Assembly: GCF_036324365.1 (NCBI RefSeq)
Contig: NZ_CP137080.1
Span: 310,001 to 374,000 of the forward strand
From: Microbacterium limosum
Lineage (GTDB): Bacteria; Actinomycetota; Actinomycetes; Actinomycetales; Microbacteriaceae
Direction of reading: 5' to 3'
DNA length: 64,000 nt
Shown here: positions 18,201 to 26,005 of the stretch, in pieces
How the letters are laid out: each line of letters begins with the position of its first letter
Numbering within the stretch: the stretch's first letter is position 1
Position numbers and translations under genes: made by a program
The notes under the pieces: generated by a model
The model's input: only the letters and a program-made list of their open reading frames with translations
What the model was told of the DNA's origin: nothing
Databases searched by the model: none

Positions 18201-18619
18201 GCTTCCTCGCGCGGGAGAAGGACGTCGCCGGCCGGGTTGTGCGGGTGTATGACTCCGCAGAGGGCTTGTCGGGTGGTCAGCGGCAGAAGCTCGTCATCTT
18301 CTGCCTCGCGGCAGCGCTGCGGTACCAGCTGACTGAAGAAGAGGACGAGGTTCCGAGGTTCGGGTCGATCGTGCTCGATGAGGCGTTCGACAAGGCGGAC
18401 AGCCGATACACGCGCAACGCGATGGAGGTGTTCCGCGAGTTCGGATTCCACATGGTCCTCGCGACACCGCAGAAGCTGCTGCAGACGCTCGAGCCGTACG
18501 TGGGCGCGATCACGTCGGTATCGAACCCCGACCGCGACGCCTCACGGCTGGCGAACGTGGTGTTCTCGGTCGATGAGACTGAGGTCGCCACCCCGCCGCA
18601 CGCGGAGTCGCGCGCGTGA
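15266..18619 (+). CDS. jetC: Wadjet subunit JetC (MukB/SbcC-like SMC ATPase)
   Basis: ATP-driven DNA-translocating motor of Wadjet, an SMC protein that extrudes loops and recognises small circular DNA. The 1117 residues show the N-terminal Walker A GASGSGKS at 51-58, two long coiled-coil arms (about 260-480 and 620-900) around a hinge region, the ABC signature LSGGQRQK at 1001-1008 and Walker B with catalytic Glu in SIVLDEAFDKAD near 1034-1045. All ATPase motifs are intact. It overlaps jetB and jetD by four bases on each side. Confidence 0.95.
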   Translation: MTMLSFPTDEPEVDPTRPGQWRLAQIELVNWGTFAGHVAVDLARAGHLFTGASGSGKSSLLDAIAAVITPDKWLRLNAAAQDGASRQSDRTLMSYVRGAWSKEADETADRATTTYLRSKATWSGVLLRYENLRDEPVVLLRVFHAPGTRTEPSALKDARIFTRGYVKLLDVKPHVEGGIDARRMSKAFPDALITTGGRHGRFHERVIRQFGFRGDATLQLLHKTQSAKNLGTLDALFRGFMLDQPGTFARAETAVEQFTELDAAHKHVVDLRKQADALRKVDEAITLFDLAGAEMAAISDLHDAVEPFTAGLKLRLAKDAAGPARAVLARAESELSDAVREQRLAGEALETAKARVRDEGGARVELLQERIDSAQRSEDITRQYRAQLTAELMRIGAPMPEDPEQFAELLAAAVTEVARDIPAVSYEVRDAASQARKALDEVTRQIQALRDHRSNLDEKLLSARRFLADAVGVPASTFPFAGELISVAEQHSAWRGAAERVLAPFASTLLVRDEHLVAARRAADSRTLGVRLVVEAVPHTVDEPRRPKDARSLVHRLAVSDGPFASYVRKRIASEFDYACVSHPDELDDVERGVTIGGLVKRNSRRYEKDDRHEVGDATRWVLGGDTHARLEALLERRREAMAAMEEASARDAEADSFRQDAVSRRDVFTRVSTFSWDQVDLASAMAVTSAQRDDLRVLTSESGTLREAQGAAERATRRLDEANEKHARSLGAHAVARNHVESIAAQVAELEATPYAPVEERIADALEGRFRAERRSVNLETVDEVARKVQSALSKEKDAAAGRAADAEASFAGRAAEFRLGWPAASAELTADIRDRYGYRELREGIIARGLPEKESEFRKLLRERSQDVVAHLLSDLRDAPGLIRERILPVNASLGRSPFEGADRFLEIDVKTTRAQEVDEFLTDLRRIVEGNWADESAAGAEQRFAVLQRVIGRLGSKDRVDIDWRNRVLDTRLHVSFLAREKDVAGRVVRVYDSAEGLSGGQRQKLVIFCLAAALRYQLTEEEDEVPRFGSIVLDEAFDKADSRYTRNAMEVFREFGFHMVLATPQKLLQTLEPYVGAITSVSNPDRDASRLANVVFSVDETEVATPPHAESRA

Positions 18620-19737
18620 CCAGGCTTGTCACACCATCTGACCTGCGCGCGCGGGCGAAGAAACTCTTCGACCGCGATGCACGCACCTGGGCCGCCGAGC
18701 AGCAGACCGATGTGGTGCTCGACGTTCCGTTACGCCCGCCAACGGAGCGGGAGGCGCTGGACGATCTCGATCGGGTTCGACAGTGGGTCGACGCCTGGCG
18801 CGGTGTGAGCGAGGATTCGGGTATCGAGCTCGAGTGGGTCGTCCGCCATTGGTCACGCATCGGGTCGCAGGAAGTCCCCGTACGCGCGGTGCTGCGCGGT
18901 ACGGATTCGATCGCTCGAGCGGCGGGCGAGGCGGATGCTTGGCGACTTCTGGTGGCGCGACTTGACGAGTTGCGGGGCCTGGCAGGCTCCGATGTCGGCG
19001 GCGTGCTCCGCGCCCATGGCCGCGCGATCGCCGATCTCGATGGCGCCGATTTCCACAGGCTCGTCCATGTGCTGGCCTGGTTGCGCGAAAACCCGGAATC
19101 GGGCCGCCTGGTGCGGGAACTGCCGATCCGCGGCATCCACACCAAATGGATCGAATCTCGCCGCGGACTCGTGGAAGCGTTGCATCGGGCGGGAACCGGA
19201 GCGCCCGAACTGGGCCTTCGCGAGCCGTCACCGCTCATACGGATCCGTGCTCTCGATCCGTCGCTCTCGTTCCAGGGGCTCACCGATCTGTCGGCGCCCG
19301 TCGACGACCTTGCGGCGAGCACGATCCGACCCGAGCGCGTGTTCGTATTCGAGAACCTCGCCACCCTGCTCGCGATGCCCGATGTGCCCCGAGCCGTAGC
19401 AGTGCATGGTGGCGGTCACCGCGTCGATCTCGTCGCCCGCCTCCCGTGGGCGCAGACGGTCACCTACTGGGGCGATCTCGATTCGCACGGATTCGCCATA
19501 CTCAACCGACTTCGATCCAAGGGAGTGGACGCAACGTCGGCATTGATGGATATGGATACTCTGTTCGATCACCGTGATCTGTGGGGGATCGATCCCGATC
19601 CCAACGTCGGCGTGTTCGAGCTGCTCACGCCTGATGAGCGCGCGACTCTCCAGGCGATGAGCGCGGAGGGCAACATACGCCTCGAGCAGGAGCGCATTCC
19701 GTGGAGCTTCGCGCTCGCGCGGCTCGGGGTGTGTTGA
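18616..19737 (+). CDS. jetD: Wadjet nuclease JetD (DUF3322-DUF2220, Toprim)
   Basis: Topoisomerase-VI-A-like nuclease that cleaves plasmid DNA once the JetABC motor has extruded it. The 373 residues have an N-terminal arm/CAP-like domain (DUF3322, about 1-190) and a C-terminal Toprim domain (DUF2220): Glu246 in VFENLATLL and the metal-binding Asp287/Asp289 in YWGDLDSHGFAILN are present, so the active site is complete. GTG start overlaps jetC (GTGA). The operon ends here; no terminator hairpin is obvious in the following 110 bases. Confidence 0.93.
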   Translation: MTRLVTPSDLRARAKKLFDRDARTWAAEQQTDVVLDVPLRPPTEREALDDLDRVRQWVDAWRGVSEDSGIELEWVVRHWSRIGSQEVPVRAVLRGTDSIARAAGEADAWRLLVARLDELRGLAGSDVGGVLRAHGRAIADLDGADFHRLVHVLAWLRENPESGRLVRELPIRGIHTKWIESRRGLVEALHRAGTGAPELGLREPSPLIRIRALDPSLSFQGLTDLSAPVDDLAASTIRPERVFVFENLATLLAMPDVPRAVAVHGGGHRVDLVARLPWAQTVTYWGDLDSHGFAILNRLRSKGVDATSALMDMDTLFDHRDLWGIDPDPNVGVFELLTPDERATLQAMSAEGNIRLEQERIPWSFALARLGVC

Positions 19738-19849
19738 CGACGCATCTGATCGTTGCCCCAGCACGCGCCTATCGACCTGTCGGTGACGCGTGGTACCGTA
19801 ATCGCAACAAACGCAATCTCCTGCGTTTACGTGTATTGGGGTGATTTCT

Positions 19850-20374
19850 GTGTCTCGCGCTGCAGTTGTTGAAGAGACGTACCTTCCCAGCAGTGGAGTC
19901 GAGCTTGCCCCGGTGCTTGACTTCCTCGCCGCCCATGAGGCCGCCGGCCGGGCTCTTCCCGAACCAAGGTACTTCCTTGCCGGGGCGCGTCCAGGTGACC
20001 AGGTCGAGCTTCCGGAAGAGGTCTACCTCGCACTCCGCAAGATCGTGGACGCAATGCAGAGCGGGCTGGCCGTGTCAGTTGTACCCCAGACAACACGGCT
20101 CACCACCCAGCAGGCAGCGGATCTCCTGAACGTGAGCCGCCCGACCATCGTGAAGCTCCTCGACGAGGGCGAGATCCCGTTCGAGAAGGCGGGAACGCAC
20201 CGACGCATACTCCTCGCGGATCTGCTCGACTATCGGGAGCGCCGGCGGGAGCGGCAGTACGACATCCTCGCCGCCACACGCGACTCCGTCGGCGAAGACA
20301 ACATCGAGCAGACGCTCGAGCACCTCAAGGCGGCGCGGAAGGCGGTCGCGGCGAGGCGGGCTGCCCGACTCTGA
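19850..20374 (+). CDS. HTH (excisionase-family) antitoxin-like protein
   Basis: 174-residue DNA-binding protein. Residues about 80-130 form the MerR/excisionase-type helix-turn-helix ([17 protein letters not shown], then [13 protein letters not shown]). The N-terminal part and the Glu/Arg-rich C-terminal helix fit antitoxins that are encoded immediately upstream of PIN-domain toxins, and such a gene, now damaged, follows at 20400. GTG 19850 is chosen because GGGGTGA at 19837-19843 is a well-placed ribosome-binding site; a GTG at 19841 overlaps that site. It probably represses its own promoter. Confidence 0.82.
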   Translation: MSRAAVVEETYLPSSGVELAPVLDFLAAHEAAGRALPEPRYFLAGARPGDQVELPEEVYLALRKIVDAMQSGLAVSVVPQTTRLTTQQAADLLNVSRPTIVKLLDEGEIPFEKAGTHRRILLADLLDYRERRRERQYDILAATRDSVGEDNIEQTLEHLKAARKAVAARRAARL

Positions 20375-20399
20375 CCTCGCAGGCTGACAGGATGGGGGC

Positions 20400-20798
20400 G
20401 TGTTCACGGCGACTCGCCGCGATGCGGCGAGAGTTCGCCGACGCGGAGGCCGAAGGCTGGGAGCCGCTCGAGGGCACGTTCGGGGTTCCCGATCCGGACG
20501 ACGAGCATGTGGTCGCCGCGGCCGTCATCGCGGGAGCCGGAGCGATCGTCACCGAGAACCTGAAGGACTTCCCTCCAGGCAAGATTCGCCGGGCATTCAG
20601 GTGCTCAGCGCCAGGGATTTCGCGAAGAACACTGTCGCGCTCAACCCAAGGCATGCGCTCGCCGCGGTGCAGGAGATCGCGATTCGTTCCGGCCGCTACG
20701 GTGCAGCGCTCACCGTCGAGGAGATTCTCGACACCTTGCGAGATCGATACGGCATGATCGAGGCCGTCGAGATGATGGTCGAAGCTGCATCCGCGTAG
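20400..20798 (+). pseudogene. PIN-domain (VapC-like) toxin, deleted and frameshifted
   Basis: Begins at GTG 20400 with VFTA, the usual first residues of this PIN subfamily, then jumps directly into [18 protein letters not shown] in another frame, so about 60 codons including the first catalytic Asp are missing. Recognisable remains are [13 protein letters not shown] and [13 protein letters not shown] (in the frame from 20392), then after a second frame change near 20590 the tail [15 protein letters not shown] and [16 protein letters not shown] to the stop at 20798. It cannot give a functional RNase. Confidence 0.75.
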
Positions 20799-21228
20799 TC
20801 TCCAGATCGCGCGACAGAAGGGCGGTGCAGCCACCTGATCTCGCGCCGAATACCCGCCACGTTTCTGCCACGAATCGAACCCGGCTCACCTGATCGAGGA
20901 GGATGTCCGCCACGTCAGAAACCGCGGAATCATGCGGTTTCGACCCGTCTCGGTTGCCGTCGGCGCGATTTCACATCCCTCCGTCTCACCTCCGTCTCCG
21001 CCATTCGTCTCCGCCATTGTCTCCGCCGTTCTTGTCCAGCTCTGGGGCCTTCTTCTGCGGCGCTGCCGCCGGTCCACGGCGGGAGCGTCCGGGCGCGGAC
21101 TCTTCGATCGTGGTGTCGCGTGGGAGCGCGTCGTCACTTGCTGTCACACTGTTGCCCCTCTCGCGCACGGATCTAGCCTGATAACACCGCGCGCGCCCGC
21201 CGCGGGTCGTCTATCCCGAGGAGTTGCC
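20799..21228. other. Gene-free right end of the island
   Basis: No convincing gene before carbonic anhydrase. At 20970-20987 the sequence TTCACATCCCTCCGTCTC matches the 3' end of tRNA-Ser(GCT) at 17 of 18 positions, and GTCTCCGCC followed by ATT or GTT then occurs three times at 20994-21030. This may be the outer attachment scar of the whole island. Confidence 0.5.
20970..20987 (+). repeat. Short tRNA-Ser(GCT) 3'-end copy (candidate outer att site)
   Basis: Seventeen of 18 bases equal tRNA positions 9465-9482 (T loop to acceptor end). It lies exactly where accessory genes stop and core metabolism resumes. A match of this length could arise by chance, but position and neighbouring partial copies favour an integration scar. 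Confidence 0.5.
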
Positions 21229-21810
21229 ATGACCGTGCTGTCTGAAGTGCTCGAAGCGAACGGCCGCTACGCCGACGCTTTCGGAGACAAAGGCGAGCTC
21301 GCCCTGCCGCCTGCGCGGGGTTTCGCAATCCTGACGTGCATGGACGCGAGGCTCGACCCTGCGAAGTTCGCCGGCCTCAGCGAGGGCGACGCGCACGTCA
21401 TCCGCAACGCCGGGGGGCGTGCTTCCGACGACGCGATCCGATCGCTCGTGATCTCGTACAAGCTTCTCGGCACGCGCGAGTGGTTCGTCATCCATCACAC
21501 CGACTGCGGCATGGAGTTCTTCACCGACGAGGTCATGCGCGGGCTTCTGGCCAGCAGCCTCGAGACGGCTGTGCTCGGTGAGAAGGGGTTCTACGACGTC
21601 GGTGAGGGACCGGGCTCGTCCGAGGCGAAGTACATCGACTGGCTGACGATCTCGGATCAGGCGGCCAGTGTGACCGAGGACGTCACGCGCATCAAGGCGC
21701 ACCCCTTGGTCCCTGCGCGCATCGCGGTCTACGGCTACATCTACGACGTCAAGACCGGACGCCTCACCGAAGTGCCCGACGCGACCGCCGCAGGGCGCGC
21801 CACGGCATGA
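21229..21810 (+). CDS. Beta-class carbonic anhydrase
   Basis: Reversible hydration of CO2. The 193-residue protein is of the small Rv1284-like type: zinc ligands Cys37, His90 and Cys93 in the motifs TCMDARLD (with Asp39 and Arg41 forming the active-site pair) and VIHHTDCGM, plus VIRNAGG at 57-63. The ATG at 21229 follows a GAGGAG ribosome-binding site. It is a stand-alone gene between the defence island and the thiamine operon. Confidence 0.93.
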   Translation: MTVLSEVLEANGRYADAFGDKGELALPPARGFAILTCMDARLDPAKFAGLSEGDAHVIRNAGGRASDDAIRSLVISYKLLGTREWFVIHHTDCGMEFFTDEVMRGLLASSLETAVLGEKGFYDVGEGPGSSEAKYIDWLTISDQAASVTEDVTRIKAHPLVPARIAVYGYIYDVKTGRLTEVPDATAAGRATA

Positions 21811-21860
21811 GCTCGGCGCTCCCGCCCTGTTGCGGATTGCGGGTAGCGTGAGAGGTAACC

Positions 21861-21937
21861 ACGTGACACGGGGTGCCCCGCGGGGCTGAGATCACACCCG
21901 TCGAACCTGATCTAGTTCGTACTAGCGAAGGGATGTC
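21861..21937 (+). promoter_or_regulatory. TPP riboswitch (THI element)
   Basis: Conserved GGGGTGCC...GGGGCTGAGATCACACCCGTCGAACCTGATCTAGTTCGTACTAGCG-type core: the CTGAGA pyrimidine-sensing segment at 21885-21890 and ACCTGAT at 21905-21911 are both present, and the 3' part GCGAAGGGATG overlaps the thiM ribosome-binding site. Thiamine pyrophosphate binding should therefore block translation of the thiM-thiE-thiD operon. Confidence 0.95.
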
Positions 21938-21941
21938 GCGC

Positions 21942-22751
21942 ATGACGCGCACGCCAGGAAACCTGCTCGATTTCACCTGCTCCGCCCTGGACGGGGTGCG
22001 CGCACACGTGCCGCTCGTGCAGTGCATCACCAACAGCGTGGTGGTCAACGTCACAGCCAACGCCCTCCTCGCGCTCGGCGCGTCGGCGGCGATGGTCGAC
22101 ATCCGGGGGGAGGCGGGCCCGTTCGCGGGAGTCGCCTCCGGACTCCTCGTCAATCTCGGCACGCCGACGCTCGAGCAGCGGGAGGCGATGCTCGAGGCGG
22201 TCACCGCCGCCAATGCGGCCGGCACGCCGTGGGTGCTCGACCCGGTCGCGGTCGGCTCGCTGCCGGTGCGCACGCCGCTCGGCCACACCCTGCGAGATCT
22301 GCGCCCGACCGTGGTGCGCGGGAACGCCTCCGAGATCATCGCCGTGACCGGCTCCGGAGCGGGCGGGCGCGGTGTGGACGCCTCCGACGGGGTGGATGCC
22401 GCCGTGTCGTCGGCGCGGTCGCTGGCGGAGCGCACCGGGGGAGTGGTCGCGATCTCCGGGCCGGTGGACGTCGTCACCGATGGGCGCGACCTCGTGCGGA
22501 TCGCCAACGGCGACGCGCTGCTGACGAAGATCACCGGCGGTGGGTGTGCGCTGGGCGCGGTGATGGCGGCGTTCGCTGCGGTCGACGACGACCGGTTCGC
22601 GACCACCGTCGCCGCGATCACCGTGTACACGGTCGCCGCGGAGCTCGCCGCCGCACGCGCCGCGGGGCCGGGGAGCTTCCAGGCGGCGTTCCTCGACGCT
22701 CTCGCCACGGTCGACGGCGACGCCCTGCGCAGCAGGGCGGCGTTGACGTGA
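21942..22751 (+). CDS. thiM: Hydroxyethylthiazole kinase
   Basis: Phosphorylates 4-methyl-5-(2-hydroxyethyl)thiazole, salvaging the thiazole half of thiamine. The 269 residues show family motifs [21 protein letters not shown] (split by me as [10 protein letters not shown] and [11 protein letters not shown], about residues 23-45), VLDPVAVG near 104, RGNASEI near 127 and the catalytic TGGGCALGA with its Cys near 198. ATG 21942 is preferred over ATG 21933 because GAAGGGAT lies at proper distance only for the former. First gene of the riboswitch operon; overlaps thiE by four bases. Confidence 0.94.
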   Translation: MTRTPGNLLDFTCSALDGVRAHVPLVQCITNSVVVNVTANALLALGASAAMVDIRGEAGPFAGVASGLLVNLGTPTLEQREAMLEAVTAANAAGTPWVLDPVAVGSLPVRTPLGHTLRDLRPTVVRGNASEIIAVTGSGAGGRGVDASDGVDAAVSSARSLAERTGGVVAISGPVDVVTDGRDLVRIANGDALLTKITGGGCALGAVMAAFAAVDDDRFATTVAAITVYTVAAELAAARAAGPGSFQAAFLDALATVDGDALRSRAALT

Positions 22752-23401
22752 GCATCGACCTGTCGCTCTATCTCGTGACCGACTCGCGCCTCGCCGAGGC
22801 GGCCGGCCACGATCTCGTCGAGCTCGTGCGCGCAGCCGCGGAGGGCGGTGTGACGGCGGTTCAGGTGCGGGACAAGGACGCTTCCGTCCGGGAGTTCCTG
22901 GACACCGTGCTGCGGATCTCCGATGCGCTCCCCGCCGGGGTCGCGCTGCTGGTCAACGACCGGGTCGACGTGTTCCTCGCCGCTCGTGCCGCCGGGGCCC
23001 GCGTCGAGGGCGTGCACGTCGGCCAGTCCGACCTCCCCGCGCATGCGGTGCGCGAGCTGATCGGCGCGGAGGCCGTGCTCGGGCTGAGCGCATCCACGCC
23101 GGAGCAGCTCCGTCTCGCGGCGGCGGGGCCCGCCCGGGTCGACTACGTCGGCATCGGAGCCGTGCACGCGACGACGACGAAGAAGGATGCGCCCGAACCC
23201 CTCGGCCTGGGCCGATTCGCCCGGCTCGTCGCGGCGAGCCCCCTGCCCGCGGTCGGCATCGGCGGGGTCACGAGCGCCGATCTGCCCGAGATGCGGTCGG
23301 CGGGCGCCGCCGGAGCCGCCGTCGTCTCGGCGATCTGCTCCGCCCCCGATCCCGCGACCGCCGCCCGCGAGCTGCGCGCGGCCTGGGGAGCGGCATCGTG
23401 A
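22748..23401 (+). CDS. thiE: Thiamine-phosphate synthase
   Basis: Joins hydroxymethylpyrimidine pyrophosphate with thiazole phosphate to make thiamine phosphate. The 217-residue TIM barrel has LYLVTDSRL at the start, VQVRDKDAS near residue 39, [23 protein letters not shown] near 90, the phosphate loop [13 protein letters not shown] with KDAP near 140 and AVGIGGV near 170. GTG overlap with thiM and GTGA overlap with thiD show tight translational coupling. Confidence 0.95.
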   Translation: MSIDLSLYLVTDSRLAEAAGHDLVELVRAAAEGGVTAVQVRDKDASVREFLDTVLRISDALPAGVALLVNDRVDVFLAARAAGARVEGVHVGQSDLPAHAVRELIGAEAVLGLSASTPEQLRLAAAGPARVDYVGIGAVHATTTKKDAPEPLGLGRFARLVAASPLPAVGIGGVTSADLPEMRSAGAAGAAVVSAICSAPDPATAARELRAAWGAAS

Positions 23402-24987
23402 CGGCGCCCCGGCGGATGCCGCGGGTGCTGAGCATCGCGGGAACCGACCCGACCGGCGGCGCCGGCATCCAGGCGGACCTGAAGAGCATCGCCGCCAACG
23501 GCGGGTACGGCATGGCGGTCGTCACCGCCCTCGTCGCCCAGAACACGCTCGGCGTCCGCTCCGTGCACGTGCCGCCGGTGGCGTTCCTCGCCGAGCAGCT
23601 GGACGCCGTCTCGGACGACGTGACGATCGACGCGGTCAAGATCGGGATGCTCGCCAACGCGGAGGTCATCCAGACCGTGGGGGATTGGCTCGATCGCACG
23701 CTCCCGCCGGTCGTCGTGATCGACCCGGTGATGGTCGCCACCAGCGGCGACCGCCTCCTCGACGAGGAGGCCGAGCACACGCTGCGCGCTCTGGTCTCCC
23801 GCGCCGATCTGCTCACTCCGAACGTCCCCGAACTGGCCATCCTCGCCGACGAGCCCGCCGCGACGGACTGGGCGGCGGTCGTGGCTCAGGCGAGCCGCGT
23901 CTCCGCGCGATACGGCGTGCGCGTCCTCGCGAAGGGCGGGCACCTCGCCGGAGCAGCACTGCCCGACGCGCTCGTCGACGCGAACGGTGACACGGTCGAG
24001 GTCGTCGAATTCCCCGGCATCCGCATCGACACGACGAACACGCACGGCACGGGATGCTCGCTGTCCTCCGCCCTGGCCACCCGTTTTGCGCGCTCGCGGG
24101 ACTGGAGCGGAGCCCTCCGGGAGTCCAAGCGGTGGCTGGCCGAGAGCATCCGTCATGGCGCCGAGCTGGAGGTCGGTGCCGGACACGGTCCGGTCAGCCA
24201 CTTCGCGGGGCTCTGGGAGCGCGGCGGCGTCGCCACCGACCCCACCCCGGCCGAGGTCGAGGCCGAATGGTGGGAGAGCACCCGCGAGATCCGGCGACGC
24301 ATCGACGAGCTGCCGTTCGTCCGGGGCCTGGGGGACGGCACCCTCGACCGGCAGGCGTTCCTCAGGTACCTGGGGCAGGACGCACTCTACCTGCGCGACT
24401 ACTCCCGAGCGCTCGCCGAAGCCAGCCGTCTCGCCCCGACACCCGAAGAGCAGGCGTTCTGGGCCGGAGCGGCGCAGTCGGCGATCGCGGCAGAGCTGCA
24501 ACTGCACGAGAGCCAGCTTGCGCCCGGCACACTCGAGGACGTTCGACCCAGCGAGACCACGACGGCCTATCTGAACCATCTGCTCGCGTGCGCCGGCCGA
24601 GGGGACTATGCGGTGCTGATCGCCGCGCTGCTGCCGTGCTTCTGGCTCTACCAGGACGTCGGAGCCCGGCTGCATCCGCTCTCACATGCCGAGCATCCGT
24701 ACCGGTCCTGGCTCGACACCTACGCCGACGACGCCTTCGAGGCCTCGACCCGCCGCGCGATCGACATCGTCACGCGAGCCGCGGCGGGAGCGCGGGAGGC
24801 GACGCGCGTCGCCATGCGCGAGGCGTTCCGCGTCTCCTCCGATCACGAGCATGCGTTCTTCGCCGTCGCCATCGCCCCGGCATCCTCATACGGGTCCGGT
24901 GCTGGCGCGTGCGATGAAGTCGGGGATGCTGTGCAGTTCGGTGGAGGGGGGCGCTCCGCGGAGGATGTCGAGCAGCGCGCGGGCTGA
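23398..24987 (+). CDS. thiD: Hydroxymethylpyrimidine (phosphate) kinase fused to TenA-like domain
   Basis: Bifunctional 529-residue protein. Residues 1-265 are ThiD, which phosphorylates HMP twice (SIAGTDPTGGAGIQADLKS at the start, IDPVMVATSG near 109, THGTGCSLSSA near 218). Residues about 285-510 are a TenA/thiaminase II domain that salvages pyrimidine from degraded thiamine: QDALYLRDYSRAL, the catalytic Cys in LLPCFWLYQDVG, and a C-terminal Glu in SSDHEHAFF. The frame runs 102 bases past the end of the convergent LacI gene; the last 25 residues are not family-like and probably arose by loss of the original stop. Confidence 0.93.
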   Translation: MTAPRRMPRVLSIAGTDPTGGAGIQADLKSIAANGGYGMAVVTALVAQNTLGVRSVHVPPVAFLAEQLDAVSDDVTIDAVKIGMLANAEVIQTVGDWLDRTLPPVVVIDPVMVATSGDRLLDEEAEHTLRALVSRADLLTPNVPELAILADEPAATDWAAVVAQASRVSARYGVRVLAKGGHLAGAALPDALVDANGDTVEVVEFPGIRIDTTNTHGTGCSLSSALATRFARSRDWSGALRESKRWLAESIRHGAELEVGAGHGPVSHFAGLWERGGVATDPTPAEVEAEWWESTREIRRRIDELPFVRGLGDGTLDRQAFLRYLGQDALYLRDYSRALAEASRLAPTPEEQAFWAGAAQSAIAAELQLHESQLAPGTLEDVRPSETTTAYLNHLLACAGRGDYAVLIAALLPCFWLYQDVGARLHPLSHAEHPYRSWLDTYADDAFEASTRRAIDIVTRAAAGAREATRVAMREAFRVSSDHEHAFFAVAIAPASSYGSGAGACDEVGDAVQFGGGGRSAEDVEQRAG

Positions 24988-25905
24988 CTGCGCGCCGTAG
25001 CTCAGGACATCCCGCCGCATCGCGGAGAGGCTGGGACTCATCCTCTGGCAGAGCAGCGAATCGTCCCACACCATGAGGGAGATGTCCCGCGGCACCTCGA
25101 GTCCCCGATCCACGAGCGTGGACAGGACGGTGATCCCGACGAGGTCGTTGTCGCACAGGATGACGGTCGGTCGCACCCGCTGATCGAGCAGCCGGTGGGT
25201 GAGGGATGCCGCGGAGCCCGGTGTCGCTCCGAGCTCGAGGATCGTCGGGTCCGGCAGGCCGGCGTCGCGGAGGGCCGCGAGCATCGCCGCGGTGCGGTTG
25301 TGGCTGTGCAGGAGCGTCGCGGGCTCCGTGATCCGGGCGAAGTGCCGGTGGCCGAGCGAGGCCAAGTGGGCCACGGCATCCCGCATGCCCGTGTCGTCGT
25401 CGGTCCACACGGACGTGACCGAGGCGCTGTCGACGGGGCCGCCCGCGACCACCGTGGGCAGTCCCAGCTCCTCGACGAGGCGGATCCTGGGATCGTCGGT
25501 CCGCGGGTCCAGGAGCAGGACGCCGTCCACCGCCCTCCGGGCCCACCATTTCTCGAGCGTCGACATCTCGGTGTCGACATCGGGCACGACCTGCAGCGTG
25601 AGGGAGTGGCCCTCGCCCGACAGCACTTCGCTCACCCCCGCGGTGAAGGAGCCGAAGAACGGCTCGGTCGCCACGACCTCGGCCGAACGCCCGATCACCA
25701 GGCCGATCGTCTCGGTGCGCGTCGACGACAGCCGCCGCGCCGCGTCGTGCGGGGACCAGCCGAGGCGGGCCGCCACCGCGAGGATCCGGCCCCGGGTCTG
25801 CGTGGAGACCCCGGGGCGATTGTTGAGGGCATACGACACGGCCGCCGTCGATAGGCCCGCCTCGCGTGCGATGTCGCCGATGCGCGGGCGTTCTGCGCGA
25901 TTCAG
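24886..25905 (-). CDS. LacI-family transcriptional regulator (probable CTG start)
   Basis: Sugar- or metabolite-responsive repressor. The full LacI HTH is readable (IGDIAREAGLSTAAVSYAL then NNRPGVSTQTRGRI), followed by a periplasmic-binding-like effector domain to the end. No ATG, GTG or TTG exists in frame before the HTH; the first stop upstream is TAA at 25920-25918. A CTG at 25905 sits six bases after TAAGAT (25917-25912), the same spacing as the leaderless starts elsewhere in the window, so CTG initiation is my choice. A GTG at 25839 would remove half the HTH. The 3' end overlaps thiD. Confidence 0.8.
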   Translation of the reverse strand: MNRAERPRIGDIAREAGLSTAAVSYALNNRPGVSTQTRGRILAVAARLGWSPHDAARRLSSTRTETIGLVIGRSAEVVATEPFFGSFTAGVSEVLSGEGHSLTLQVVPDVDTEMSTLEKWWARRAVDGVLLLDPRTDDPRIRLVEELGLPTVVAGGPVDSASVTSVWTDDDTGMRDAVAHLASLGHRHFARITEPATLLHSHNRTAAMLAALRDAGLPDPTILELGATPGSAASLTHRLLDQRVRPTVILCDNDLVGITVLSTLVDRGLEVPRDISLMVWDDSLLCQRMSPSLSAMRRDVLSYGAQSARALLDILRGAPPSTELHSIPDFIARASTGPV

Positions 25906-26005
25906 CGTTGAATCTTAATCGGTCAAGTGCTTCGGTGGAAGATCAGACGATCACGGTGGAGCCGAGCGCGAGCGGCCGCTGCGGCGTCGGGGTTGCGAAC
26001 GTCGG

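Noticed and set aside
20990..21030. Triple GTCTCCGCC repeat as a small CRISPR-like array
   Set aside because: Units are 12-13 bases in direct contact with no spacers and no cas genes; more likely tRNA-end-derived or simple repeats.
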